Source of the DNA: Hyphomonas sp.
GTDB taxonomy: Bacteria > Pseudomonadota > Alphaproteobacteria > Caulobacterales > Hyphomonadaceae
Reading direction: 5' to 3'
Assembly: GCA_002700305.1 (NCBI GenBank)
Contig: PACZ01000052.1
Location: 53,028 to 117,027 of the forward strand
Length of the DNA stretch: 64,000 bases
Numbering within the stretch: position 1 is the first letter of the stretch; every line of letters begins with the position of its first letter. Positions 51,730-60,471 of this stretch are shown here, piece after piece. Both the position numbers and the translations under genes were made by a program. Below the pieces are notes generated by a model. The model was not told the origin of the DNA, did not search any database, and saw nothing but the letters and a program-made list of their open reading frames with translations.

Positions 51730-53004
51730 GTGGCGAAGAGAGTTGGGGAACACCGCATCACGAAACGGCTGGTGGACTCTGCCATCGCTGAGCACGGGAA
51801 TCGCACGCGGATCTGGGACAGCGAGCAGAAGGGGTTTTGCCTCGTTGTCTATCCAACTGGGCGCAAGGTTTATGTCGTCGGCTATGGTTTCGGCGGCCGC
51901 TATCGCTGGTACACGATTGGGAAGCATGGCGATCCATGGACGCCAGAAACCGCCCGAGACAAGGCGAAGGAAATCCTTGGTGAAGTGGCCAAGGGAAATG
52001 ACCCATCAGCGCAGAAAACCCTGGAGCGCGTTGAGCAGAAGATTGGCGCGCTGACCATCTCGAAGCTCATCGATCTCTATCTTGACCAAGGCCCGATCGA
52101 CAAACCGGACAAGCGGGAGTCGAGTTGGGCAAATGACAAGAACTACCTCAACAACCATGCCCGACGGCTTCTGGGACGGATCACAGTCGGTGATCTGAAG
52201 CCGCACCATATCTCCCGGTTCCAGAATGATGTTCTGACGGGCGTATCAGCAGAAATGGCAAGGGGGTCCGGCAGCAGGGTTCGTGGCGGGCGGGGGGCTG
52301 CATCGCACGCGGTGCGTTCCTTGTCGGCAATGCTCGGCTGGGCCGTGAAGCGCGAACTGGTCGAGTCCAATCCATGTCTGAAGATCAACAAGATACAGGA
52401 TGGTGCTCGGGACCGTTATATGACGACGAAAGAAGCCGAACGCATGTTCAAGGCGATCGATGCCTTGTTGGAGGAAGGCGAGATCACTCAGGACCAGGTT
52501 GATTGCTTGGAGCTGATTTTTCTGACCGCTGCACGCGCTTCTGAGATCAAAGCGCTTCAATGGAAAGAGGTCGACCTGGAGCGACGTATCCTCAAGCTTC
52601 CGCCACTTCGCCACAAGACTGGCGGTGTAAAGAAGTACAAGTCTTTGCCCCTGTCGGCGCGATGCGTGGAGATCCTGACGCGTCTAAGTGAAGAAGCAGA
52701 CGAGGAGGCGGAGTATGTTTTCCCGTCTTCAAGAAGCGGCTCTGATCACATCAAGCGCATCAGCCATACCTGGGAGAAGATCGCTGCGCGCGCGAAGATC
52801 AAGGACTTCAGAATACATGATTTCCGTCACGCCTATGCGTCCTTCGCAATCAATGCCGGCGAGTCGCTGAAGATGATTGGAGCGAATCTTGGGCACCAGC
52901 GCGCCTCTACCACGGAGCGTTATGCTCACCTGCTCGTCGATTCTCAGCGTCCCGTGGCAGATGGAGTCGAGGCTGCCTATGCGTTCGCGCGCAAGCGAGC
53001 TTAA
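51730..53004 (+). CDS. int: Tyrosine recombinase / integrase
   Basis: A 424-residue P4-type integrase. The N-terminal DUF4102-like arm-binding domain (about 8-95) contains WDSEQKGFCLVVYPTGRKVYVVGY and YTIGKHGDPWTPETAR. A core-binding domain (about 110-215) follows. The catalytic domain carries Arg in TAARASEIKAL, a Lys in the beta-hairpin HKTGGVKKYK, HDFRH (His-x-x-Arg) and GHQRASTTERYAHL with the nucleophilic Tyr. It starts with GTG at 51730, 274 bp from the tRNA-Gly fragment. The site choice fits this family. It overlaps the Fic gene by 4 bp, convergent. Confidence 0.95.
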   Translation: MAKRVGEHRITKRLVDSAIAEHGNRTRIWDSEQKGFCLVVYPTGRKVYVVGYGFGGRYRWYTIGKHGDPWTPETARDKAKEILGEVAKGNDPSAQKTLERVEQKIGALTISKLIDLYLDQGPIDKPDKRESSWANDKNYLNNHARRLLGRITVGDLKPHHISRFQNDVLTGVSAEMARGSGSRVRGGRGAASHAVRSLSAMLGWAVKRELVESNPCLKINKIQDGARDRYMTTKEAERMFKAIDALLEEGEITQDQVDCLELIFLTAARASEIKALQWKEVDLERRILKLPPLRHKTGGVKKYKSLPLSARCVEILTRLSEEADEEAEYVFPSSRSGSDHIKRISHTWEKIAARAKIKDFRIHDFRHAYASFAINAGESLKMIGANLGHQRASTTERYAHLLVDSQRPVADGVEAAYAFARKRA

Positions 53005-54548
53005 GGGGCAACTGGAGGGAAGGCTTCTGCATAGACCGCCTCGGCCCAGACAGCTTCCTCAGGCGTCAGAGCAGCAAACTCATTCTCTCGCGCGCGCTGG
53101 GACAAGGTGCCGTTGTTCTGCTTGAGAAATCGAAACAACAGATCGAGGCGGGCATCAGGAAGAGCCAGCCTTTGTTCTATGCGTGTCTTGAACTGGTCGT
53201 AGCGTTCAAGGAACAGGAGCTCTTCCGGCAGGTCCCTTTCGATCGTCTGGGCGACGCATTCGAACAGGAACTGGACGTGTGGTGTGGCGTCAAAGTAGCG
53301 GTAGAAATCAGCCGTCTCATTCAGGACTTCGACATTATGGGTCTCTGTTTCCCGCCACCGAATGAAGGGCAGGATACGTTCTGAATGAGAGCGGAGTGTG
53401 TCCCGGTACTCGATGATGCGTGACAGAAACGCACTCGATACAGGAAAGACGAGGCCGGGCGGATTGAATCCTGAGGCGGCGAGTTGATGGTGGATCAGGT
53501 ATCGATGGATGCGCCCGTTACCGTCTTCGAACGGATGTATATAGACAAAGCCGAATGCAATCAGCGCGGCAGCAACTACCGGATTGAGGCGGGACGCATC
53601 TGTATTTGCAAAATTGAGCAACCCCGCCATGAGCGCCTGCAGGTCTTCAGCCCGAGCGCTGATATGTTCGGGCAGGGGAGAGCCACTGTGGCGATCACGT
53701 TCTCCGACAAATCCTCCCTCGATGCGGTAGCCCATCCGCATGAAGCGGGCGTCTGGAATGACGATCCTCTGCAGGCGGCAGAGTTCTTCGTGGCTTAGGC
53801 GATTGCGCCCCGCCTGGGCGATGGCCTGTCCCCAGCTATGCAGCCGGTCTTGTGGTGGGTTTTCGCCCTCAATGGCAAAGGACGATCGGGAGTCGGCGAG
53901 CAGCAGGAAGGCCGCCGCCCGGGCAACAAGGTCATTGCCGATTGGCCGGATAATTGCTGCCGCCTCGCCTGCAAGGTCGCGTTCGAGAAATGCCTTGATT
54001 GGCGGTGTGAGTGTGACCAGCGGACAATAGTCCGCTGACCCCGGCAAATTGTTCCGGACCTTATGGCGTTGCGAATTGGTCCCGCGGCACGCAATCTGAA
54101 TGTCCGGGTTCAGCGCATTTGTGTAACCTACGGCGCCAGCATCAGGCAGGTCGAGCGTGGTGCCGGTCAGCCATTCAAAGAAGAACCAGGCGCGCCTTGC
54201 ATACTGGCCGTTCGGACTGGCGCGAACCATGTCTTCGACCGGGGCTGCCCCGGTTTTCTGGAAGAGGGCTTTCAGGATCAGCAGGTCCACCGGCTCATAG
54301 CGGAGCGCGAAGGTCAGATGTCCTGCAAAACCTGGATCCGGCAGATGGCGCGGAGAATAGAGCTGCCAGCCATCTGCAGTCATCTCTGCAAAGCTTGGCT
54401 TTGCTCCACTCAGCATTCGCGGGAGCGGGATATCGAGGTCGAAGGCGTGGATCAGGGCCGCATAGCCGCATAGCCGCACACCTTCGGGAACGTGCCGGTC
54501 GCGAAAAACCCTCAAATCGGGCGAAAAATCATAGTTTTCGTCGGGCAC
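53001..54548 (-). CDS. Fic family protein (AMPylase-type) with N-terminal inhibitory motif
   Basis: A 515-residue Fic protein. The catalytic motif is HPFEDGNGRIHR starting at His338, complete for adenylyl transfer. An inhibitory-helix motif S-x-x-x-E-G occurs before it (SFAIEG, 223-228), which makes this a class II, self-inhibited enzyme. The first 200 residues are unusual, without a domain I recognise, and the C-terminal 100 residues may be a winged helix. Targets are unknown. No separate antitoxin gene is adjacent. It sits just inside the element beside the integrase, a typical cargo position, and is convergent with it. Confidence 0.88.
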   Translation of the reverse strand: MPDENYDFSPDLRVFRDRHVPEGVRLCGYAALIHAFDLDIPLPRMLSGAKPSFAEMTADGWQLYSPRHLPDPGFAGHLTFALRYEPVDLLILKALFQKTGAAPVEDMVRASPNGQYARRAWFFFEWLTGTTLDLPDAGAVGYTNALNPDIQIACRGTNSQRHKVRNNLPGSADYCPLVTLTPPIKAFLERDLAGEAAAIIRPIGNDLVARAAAFLLLADSRSSFAIEGENPPQDRLHSWGQAIAQAGRNRLSHEELCRLQRIVIPDARFMRMGYRIEGGFVGERDRHSGSPLPEHISARAEDLQALMAGLLNFANTDASRLNPVVAAALIAFGFVYIHPFEDGNGRIHRYLIHHQLAASGFNPPGLVFPVSSAFLSRIIEYRDTLRSHSERILPFIRWRETETHNVEVLNETADFYRYFDATPHVQFLFECVAQTIERDLPEELLFLERYDQFKTRIEQRLALPDARLDLLFRFLKQNNGTLSQRARENEFAALTPEEAVWAEAVYAEAFPPVAP

Positions 54549-54612
54549 GATGAAAAACCCTCAAAACACAAATCTGATCTAATTGTATTCTTCCCGAAAA
54601 ACACTCACAAAA
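54503..54612. repeat. Three direct repeats around the Fic gene start
   Basis: GAAAAACCCTCAAA occurs at 54503-54516 and 54552-54565, and a looser copy, GAAAAACACTCACAAAA, at 54596-54612. The first is inside the Fic reading frame and the others in its leader. The spacing is not a multiple of three, so this is not a protein repeat. The set may be an operator for autoregulation. Confidence 0.5.
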
Positions 54613-54722
54613 TACGAATAATGATCAAAATATCGAAAAGCTGCGAAAAGTGATCAAAAATTTAGTGTAAGCGAGGTCGCCGATGAGGTCTTCGAGGCCA
54701 AACCGATCCCCGACCATTAATA

Positions 54723-54774
54723 AGCCTGTAACCTGCTTTACCGGCGCAAAAAGCAGGTTAAAGGCTGTTTTATT
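54723..54774 (-). terminator. Strong hairpin at the end of the trb operon
   Basis: TAACCTGCTTT (54729-54739) pairs perfectly with AAAGCAGGTTA (54750-54760); the stem extends through AGCCT/AGGCT after one mismatch. It starts a few bases past the stop codon of the regulator gene at 54770. The minus-strand exit reads TTATTAATGG, and the plus-strand exit GTTTTATT, so it may act in both directions. It separates the trb operon from the Fic gene. Confidence 0.6.
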
Positions 54775-55174
54775 CCTCGGAGGTCGACTGAAACTGACGG
54801 TCGGACAGGTAGGCGTCTACATCCCGGACTTTGTAATAAACTGACCGCGAGCCGAGCTTGATGTAAGGCGGACCGTCGCCCTTGCACCGCATTTTCGCGA
54901 GGGTTGAGACCGAAAGCTTCATTCTGTGGCTGGCTTCCTTCGGGTCCACGAGATCGTCGTCTCCATGGCTTGACCAGTGAGGTATATCTTCAGAGGTCTT
55001 GTATTCGCTCGCGACCTGGTTCCGGCGTGCAAGCGCGCTTTCGACAAGGTCGATCAGGACATATTCGGAAGGTTTGCCGAGACGCCGTGCCAGCGAACCT
55101 ACACGTTCGCGCAGCGTGTCCGGAAAGACGTCGAGCGGGTTGCCGGTCCCGATTGAGATATTCTCGTGGCGCAT
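54770..55174 (-). CDS. DNA-binding protein: ribbon-helix-helix-like N-terminus and AlpA/excisionase-like HTH
   Basis: A 134-residue protein. The N-terminal part (about 12-52, DTLRERVGSLARRLGKPSEY then VLIDLVESALARR) resembles a ribbon-helix-helix unit. The C-terminal part (about 75-125) is a MerR-like helix-turn-helix as in AlpA and excisionases: DPKEASHRMKLSVSTLAKMR, then GPPYIKLGSRSVYYKVRDVDAYL. Two DNA-binding modules in one small protein suggest a regulator or excision factor of the element. It is the last gene of the minus-strand trb cluster, 30 bp from the DUF2274 gene. Confidence 0.78.
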   Translation of the reverse strand: MRHENISIGTGNPLDVFPDTLRERVGSLARRLGKPSEYVLIDLVESALARRNQVASEYKTSEDIPHWSSHGDDDLVDPKEASHRMKLSVSTLAKMRCKGDGPPYIKLGSRSVYYKVRDVDAYLSDRQFQSTSEE

Positions 55175-55204
55175 GCTTAAGTTCCTTCACTTATGGCGAA
55201 TTGT

Positions 55205-55450
55205 TCAGCCGGTGGAACGGGAGAAGTCGGGGAGGCTGCGGCGCGCCTTCCGGAATCCGCTATCGCTCGCGAGAAACGCTTCGAGCATGTGAGGGACGAG
55301 CACGGGTACGGAAGCGTCTTCGCCATGAAGCTGGCTGTGAACCCGTGCATAGTCTTCAAGCTCAGCGGCGAGGGATGGTTCGATCAGAACCGTCAGTTTC
55401 TGCGGTGTCTTGTCCGGCAGTGGCCCGATCTTCAGGCTGGTCTTGCTCAT
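55205..55450 (-). CDS. DUF2274 protein
   Basis: An 81-residue protein matching DUF2274: LKIGPLPDKTPQKLTVLIEPSLAAEL, then YARVHSQLHGEDASVPVLVPHMLEAFL and SDSGFRKAR. The family is found almost always downstream of trbI in conjugative modules, and has a ribbon-helix-helix-like look. Its role in transfer is unknown. The start overlaps the trbI stop by 4 bp, so it is translated from the same message. Confidence 0.85.
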   Translation of the reverse strand: MSKTSLKIGPLPDKTPQKLTVLIEPSLAAELEDYARVHSQLHGEDASVPVLVPHMLEAFLASDSGFRKARRSLPDFSRSTG

Positions 55451-56691
55451 TGTGGGTGTCCTCCTTCATAGGGTTTCAGAACGATGTCCTTGTTGACGAG
55501 CACGCCGAGCCGCCAGCCCGGACGGATCGTGATCGAGGGCTGGACATCGAGGTTGCGGCGCACGATTTCCTGGCCGGCTTCATTGGCGCCGGTCTGGGCC
55601 GAGCGGCGAAGGGCACGGGCGATATCGCCCTCATCGTCGGTGCCAAGTTCGGCGCCGACGCCGAGCAGGGTCGAGAGGGCGACGCCCTGCAGCAGCTTCC
55701 AGGAGTGATAATCGACTTTGTCTTCGAGGCCGGCATAGCCGCGGGCGTCGACACCGGCGAGATTGTCGATGCGGATGGAGGACCCGTCCGGCATGACGAT
55801 CCGGCTCCAGACGAGAAGCGCCCGCGATTGGCCGAATGCGATGACACTGTCATAGCGTCCGATCAGGCGGGCGCCCTGCGGCACGAGAACGGTCTCACCG
55901 GTCACCGTGTCATAGACCGGGCTCGTCACCTGCGCGATGACCTGGCCCGGAAGATCGGAGTTCACACCCGTCAGCAGAGTTGCCGGAATGATCGTTCCCG
56001 CCATCAGCTGGTAGGGCGAAACGGGCGTCTCGAGCCGGTGCGGATTGTAGATTGAGGGATCCGGTTCCTCGCCCAGGAAACCCAGTTTCCTTACCTGCCG
56101 GTTCGGATCCTCACTGAGCGACGATCCGAATGCTCCCTCGCGAGACGGCGCAAAGGTCGACAGGTCCGGAAAACTCAACGAAGCTTGTGCGGGGGACGTA
56201 ACACTCTCGATGACGTTCTTCGATCCGGCACCCGAGCCGACCTGGAAGAACACCCCGCTCCCGCGCGCCGCGTCCGTCAGCGCCGCTTCGCGCGCCCTGA
56301 GTTCGGCTTCCAGCGCCGCCATCTGTTCGCGCATCGGGTCCACCTCCGGCAGTCCCATACGCCCCTCACGCTGCGCCTTCAGGATCGGCGTGCCAAGGTC
56401 TCCCGGAAGCGGAGGCCCAAGAATGTCTTCTGGCTGCTCCAACTCCCCGTAAGACTTCGGCAGCGCAGCCAATCCGTCCGCCTCCGGATTATGCCCGGTA
56501 TTGTAAAGCTCACGCGCGGGACCACTCGTGTCGTCCTTCGGGCCCTGCAGGGCGAAGGCGAGCGAGCCGAGCACGATTGCGCTGCCGGTGCCGACAAGCA
56601 CCATCAGCGCCCGCTTGGAGAACCGCCTGACGGGCCGGGGTTTCCTACGGATTTCCAAAGGCTGGGGCGCAGGGGAAGCCGCTTCCGTCAT
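55447..56691 (-). CDS. trbI: Conjugal transfer protein TrbI (VirB10-like)
   Basis: The inner- to outer-membrane spanning core protein of the type IV secretion channel. Its 414 residues begin with a cytoplasmic tail, one helix (about 30-50), and a Pro- and Gly-rich periplasmic stretch. The TrbI domain (about 225-405) contains AGTIIPATLLTGVNSDLPGQVIAQV, TVLVPQGARLIGRYDS and SRIVMPDGSSIRIDNLAGVD, the signature of the VirB10 beta-barrel. Its start overlaps trbG by 4 bp. Confidence 0.95.
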   Translation of the reverse strand: MTEAASPAPQPLEIRRKPRPVRRFSKRALMVLVGTGSAIVLGSLAFALQGPKDDTSGPARELYNTGHNPEADGLAALPKSYGELEQPEDILGPPLPGDLGTPILKAQREGRMGLPEVDPMREQMAALEAELRAREAALTDAARGSGVFFQVGSGAGSKNVIESVTSPAQASLSFPDLSTFAPSREGAFGSSLSEDPNRQVRKLGFLGEEPDPSIYNPHRLETPVSPYQLMAGTIIPATLLTGVNSDLPGQVIAQVTSPVYDTVTGETVLVPQGARLIGRYDSVIAFGQSRALLVWSRIVMPDGSSIRIDNLAGVDARGYAGLEDKVDYHSWKLLQGVALSTLLGVGAELGTDDEGDIARALRRSAQTGANEAGQEIVRRNLDVQPSITIRPGWRLGVLVNKDIVLKPYEGGHPQ

Positions 56692-57716
56692 GGCTTCGGG
56701 CTTCCAAGGTCGTTGCGCGCGATCTTCACGACATCCTGGCGCTTTTCGCCAAGCCGCAGTTCGGCGCGGGCGAACAGGCGGTCGACGACATAATAGTCGC
56801 CCGACATGCGGTAGTTGACGAGCTGGGACTTGCCATCCCGGCCGATCACGAAGAGGGCCGGTGCCTCGCCCTGGTCGAGCCGGGCCGGGAACTGGATGTA
56901 GACTTTGCGCCCGTCATCGAAGACGCGATCCGGCCGCCAGTGCGGCGTATCACCGTCGATGTCGTACCGGAACTTCAGGCGGTCGAGCTGCAGTCCAGCA
57001 GGCGATGACGATGCCGTCGCCCGCGCCGTGCCCGAACTTGCGACCCGTGTCACCAGTTGCTGGTCGGCATAGCGCCAGGAGACGGCCGCCATATAGGTTT
57101 CTTCGAACGCGCGCAGTTCCAGGTGGTAGGCGCGCAGGCTCGTCGTAATGATGAGGTTCGTCTTGAGGCCGGCCTGGGTCGGCTTGATCAGGATATGGGC
57201 CTGCGCCTCCGCGCCGGTGCCGGAGACCGTGTCCCCCAGAACCCAGCGGACCGTGTCGCCAGCAGAGACGGAGACCAGCTCCTCGCCGGGCTGGAGGACG
57301 ATGTCGGTCACCTGTTCCGGCGCGCAATAGACCTGGTAGAGCGCGCCCACCGTATAGAGATAGATCTGGATCGCATTCATGTAATTATCGAGCGAGGGCT
57401 CGATCGCGGCCTTGCCGTTCGCCGTCTCGATCGCCTGGTAGGGTTTGAGGGACGGCGCCTCCGTCTTGGTCGGCATGGGCTTCAGCTGGACGGGCACCGC
57501 GCCAGACACAATGGTTGGCGTATAGGTGCGGTAGACGACCGGTTCCGGCGCTGGTTCGTTGTCCGCGACCTCCGTCTCCTCCACGTCCGGGGCGAGATAG
57601 AGATCTTCGACATAGTCCGGTTCATCCAGCGTGATGTCGGGGCCGCGTGACGCGGGCAATGTCTCGCAGCCGGCAAGCGCCGAGGAAGCAAGCAGGATCA
57701 GGGCAAGGCGTTTCAT
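56688..57716 (-). CDS. trbG: Conjugal transfer protein TrbG (VirB9-like)
   Basis: A 342-residue outer-membrane core component. A lipoprotein signal ends at the lipobox LAGC (Cys17). The N-terminal VirB9 domain shows the VLQPGEELVSVSAGDTVRWVLG block and TNLIITTSLRAYHLEL. The C-terminal domain has RYDIDGDTPHWRPDRVFDDGRKVYIQFP. With TrbI it forms the outer-membrane ring. The gap to trbF is 12 bp. Confidence 0.94.
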   Translation of the reverse strand: MKRLALILLASSALAGCETLPASRGPDITLDEPDYVEDLYLAPDVEETEVADNEPAPEPVVYRTYTPTIVSGAVPVQLKPMPTKTEAPSLKPYQAIETANGKAAIEPSLDNYMNAIQIYLYTVGALYQVYCAPEQVTDIVLQPGEELVSVSAGDTVRWVLGDTVSGTGAEAQAHILIKPTQAGLKTNLIITTSLRAYHLELRAFEETYMAAVSWRYADQQLVTRVASSGTARATASSSPAGLQLDRLKFRYDIDGDTPHWRPDRVFDDGRKVYIQFPARLDQGEAPALFVIGRDGKSQLVNYRMSGDYYVVDRLFARAELRLGEKRQDVVKIARNDLGSPKP

Positions 57717-57728
57717 GGGGTTAAGCTC

Positions 57729-58415
57729 CTATTGATGGTCTTTTGACCAGTTGAGGCCGTGGACGTAGAGGCCGAGGGGATTGGCCCGGAGGGCCTCTTC
57801 GGTGCGGGGCGGATCGATGACGATCGAGAAGACGCCCGTATGGGTCGACTGGCCGGTCTCGGTGCCATTGCGGAAGGCGGTTTCGCGCCAGCGCACGGTG
57901 AAACTGTCATCGGACGCACGCACGACGCTCGTGACATCGACCGAAACCGAGCGCCTGCCGACTTCCGCAAACGGATCATTGTCGCGGGCATAATCGTTGA
58001 GTGTCGCGGCGGCCCGGTCGGTTGCATAGGCATAGGCTTTCAGCCAGTTCTGGCGGACCACGACCGGATCGATGGAGATGGACCGGGTATTCTTCACGAA
58101 CTCGGCCAAGTGATAGGCGATCTGCGCATCGGTTGGCTCATAGCGTCCGTCGGCGGGCCCGACGGCGCGCACGGCGCCTTCGCCGGTCAGCTCGACCACG
58201 TAAGGTGTCACGATCGATTGGGTGGAGCGCCAGACCAGGCCGCCTGCAAGCACGAAGGAGAGGACAAGGCTTCCTAGTGCCGCGAGCCGCCAGTTGGCCG
58301 CCTGGACGCGGGCTGAGCCAATCCGGTCGTCCCAGGCCTGCGCCGCGCGCTGGTACGGTGTCACCGGTTCGGGCGTTTCGCCGTAGCGGGTGGAGTTGCG
58401 CTTCCAGAGCATCAC
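57729..58415 (-). CDS. trbF: Conjugal transfer protein TrbF (VirB8-like)
   Basis: A 228-residue bitopic inner-membrane protein with one helix (about 45-65) and a periplasmic NTF2-like domain. Motifs are TPYQRAAQAWDDRIGSARVQA before the helix, then PTDAQIAYHLAEFVKNTRSIS and FTVRWRETAFRNG. VirB8-like proteins nucleate assembly of the channel. The start codon is adjacent to the trbL stop (58416). Confidence 0.94.
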   Translation of the reverse strand: MMLWKRNSTRYGETPEPVTPYQRAAQAWDDRIGSARVQAANWRLAALGSLVLSFVLAGGLVWRSTQSIVTPYVVELTGEGAVRAVGPADGRYEPTDAQIAYHLAEFVKNTRSISIDPVVVRQNWLKAYAYATDRAAATLNDYARDNDPFAEVGRRSVSVDVTSVVRASDDSFTVRWRETAFRNGTETGQSTHTGVFSIVIDPPRTEEALRANPLGLYVHGLNWSKDHQ

Positions 58416-59741
58416 TTAGTCCTCGTCTTTTCTGAGTTCGATCGATGTCCCGCCACCCGGCCGGTCGCCGTCGCGCACGGCTGCGGCTGCCATCATGCCG
58501 GCATCTCGGGTCGACTGGTCGCGCCTTATGCGCCGGGCCCAGTCGGGGGATGCATTGGGGCCGCCTGTCGGCGCTGCATTGGGCGCGCCGGTGCCGCCGG
58601 TCGCCGCAAAGGCGGCCCGCGCGCCTGCCTGATGGCGCTCGCCGGGCGATCCGAAGGCACGCCGGGCAAAGTTGCGAGCCCCGGAAGCCGTTGCCCGGAC
58701 GCCGGCGCCTGCGACACCGCTCATGCCGGCCATGGCGGCACCGGCACCGGTCTTGCCGGAAGCAGCCGCATTCATCTGGTAGGCGGTCCGGGCCCCGCCC
58801 GTCATGGAGGCCGCCGCGCCGACGGCGCTGCCCGCGCCACCGCCTGCCGTCCTGATCCCGGACGCTGCCATGGTGCCGCCCGCGACGGTTCCGGCGGCAA
58901 CGCCGGCTGCGGTGCCGATGGCGGCGCCAGCGCCCAGCTGCGGGGCACCGGAAACAAGCCCCGTTGCGATGCCGGGGCCGAACAGGCCGAGCGCCAGGAA
59001 GGCGAGCGAACCGAGGATGACGGATGCGGCCTGTTCGAGCGTCACCTCGTCCGGCTGGAAGGTGGAGGTGATGGACGAAAAAATGGTCGAACCGATGCCG
59101 ACGATGATCGCCAGCACCATGAGCTTGATGCCGGAGGCGATGACATTGCCGAGAACTTTCTCGGCGAGGAACGATGTCTTGTTCCAGAGCGCGAACGGGA
59201 TCAGCACGAAGCCGGCGAGCGTCGTCAGCTTGAACTCGATGATCGTGACGAAGAGCTGGATCGCAAGAAAGAAGAAGGCAAGCAGCGTAATGATCCAGGC
59301 AAGGAACAGGACGGCGATGATCACGAAGTTCTCGAAGAAGGCGAGCGGGCCGGTGAGTTTCTCGATTTCATCGAGCAGGGGCAGGGCGGCGTCGAACCCG
59401 GTCGCCGCGACGAAGCCCGGCTTCATGATGTCGTCGGCCGTGATCGTGCCCCCGGTCGCGTTCAGCCCCAGTTGCGCAAAACTCGTAAACACCACGTCCG
59501 AGAGAAGCGCGAAATTGCCGAGGATGAGCGCGAAGGCGCCGACATAGAGGACTTTCTTGAGGAACCGGCCGATAATGTCCGTGTCCGGACCCATGGCCCA
59601 GAAGAGGCCTGCGAGCGTGATGTCGATCGCGATCAGAGCGCTTGTCAGGAAAGCGACATCCGGCTGTAGCAGGCCGAACCCGCTATCGATGTAAGAAGAG
59701 AAGGTTGCGACGAACTGGTCGATGACACCAAGGTCTTCCAT
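58416..59741 (-). CDS. trbL: Conjugal transfer protein TrbL (VirB6-like)
   Basis: A 441-residue polytopic inner-membrane protein. The first 280 residues carry about six to eight helices with typical stretches DIIGRFLKKVLYVGAFALIL and LTTLAGFVLIPFALWNKTSFL. The tail after residue 290 is very rich in Gly and Ala and is likely disordered, as in many TrbL. It forms the inner-membrane translocation pore. Confidence 0.94.
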   Translation of the reverse strand: MEDLGVIDQFVATFSSYIDSGFGLLQPDVAFLTSALIAIDITLAGLFWAMGPDTDIIGRFLKKVLYVGAFALILGNFALLSDVVFTSFAQLGLNATGGTITADDIMKPGFVAATGFDAALPLLDEIEKLTGPLAFFENFVIIAVLFLAWIITLLAFFFLAIQLFVTIIEFKLTTLAGFVLIPFALWNKTSFLAEKVLGNVIASGIKLMVLAIIVGIGSTIFSSITSTFQPDEVTLEQAASVILGSLAFLALGLFGPGIATGLVSGAPQLGAGAAIGTAAGVAAGTVAGGTMAASGIRTAGGGAGSAVGAAASMTGGARTAYQMNAAASGKTGAGAAMAGMSGVAGAGVRATASGARNFARRAFGSPGERHQAGARAAFAATGGTGAPNAAPTGGPNASPDWARRIRRDQSTRDAGMMAAAAVRDGDRPGGGTSIELRKDED

Positions 59742-59745
59742 CGCC

Positions 59746-60471
59746 TCAATCCCTCGTATAGGCGAAGCCGTCGCCGACGAAGCGCTTGTGACGGATGCGG
59801 GCCTGTTCCTCGATGGCAGCCCGGCGGGATTCTTCGAGCGCCACCATCCGGTACTGCGCGGCCATCAGCTGCTGCATCTGCATCTGCTGTTCGACGGAGA
59901 GGGCGACCAGCTGGTTGCCGGCTTGCGCGACTGACAGATTGCCCGTGGCAGCCTGGCTTTCGTCCACAAGGTCGGTCAGCGTCTCGCGCGCGTCCGCGAT
60001 CGAGGTCACGATCCCCGACTGGACCTGGATCGAGGCGCGGAACGCGTCGCGGCTGATCCGCCACTGGTCGGCGGCCTCAGTGACGATTTCCTCATTGGTG
60101 AGGTCTTCATAGGAGTCCGGGAAGGCTTCGCGGTACTGGCGCTCGGATTGCTCGACTTCGTAAGTGACTTCGCCGGCTTCCCGCATCAGCGTGTCGATGC
60201 GTTCGAGCAGGCGTTTCAGGTGTTCAATTGAGGCATAGTCGAGCCGCTTCAGATCTTCGGCCTGGTTCACCAGCATCTGCGCCTCATGCTGGAGCTGCTG
60301 GATCTGGTTGTTGATCTGTTCGAGCGTGTGCGTGGCGGTCAGGATGTTCTGGACGAGGTTGGTCGGGTCGATCACGATATCGCCGACGCCGAGCAGGGCG
60401 TGTGCCGATGGGGCGGCCAGTCCAAACGTAGAGACCGATCCGAGCAGAAGGGCGATCATTCGGCGGCGCAT
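59746..60471 (-). CDS. trbJ: Conjugal transfer protein TrbJ (VirB5-like)
   Basis: A 241-residue periplasmic protein with a signal peptide (ending near SAHA) followed by long helices with coiled-coil character: HTLEQINNQIQQLQHEAQMLVN, DYASIEHLKRLLERID and a C-terminal QLVALSVEQQMQMQQLMAAQYRM helix, each recognisable as TrbJ. It probably caps the pilus. It overlaps trbE by 16 bp and lies 4 bp from trbL. No trbK entry-exclusion gene is seen between trbJ and trbL. Confidence 0.94.
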   Translation of the reverse strand: MRRRMIALLLGSVSTFGLAAPSAHALLGVGDIVIDPTNLVQNILTATHTLEQINNQIQQLQHEAQMLVNQAEDLKRLDYASIEHLKRLLERIDTLMREAGEVTYEVEQSERQYREAFPDSYEDLTNEEIVTEAADQWRISRDAFRASIQVQSGIVTSIADARETLTDLVDESQAATGNLSVAQAGNQLVALSVEQQMQMQQLMAAQYRMVALEESRRAAIEEQARIRHKRFVGDGFAYTRD

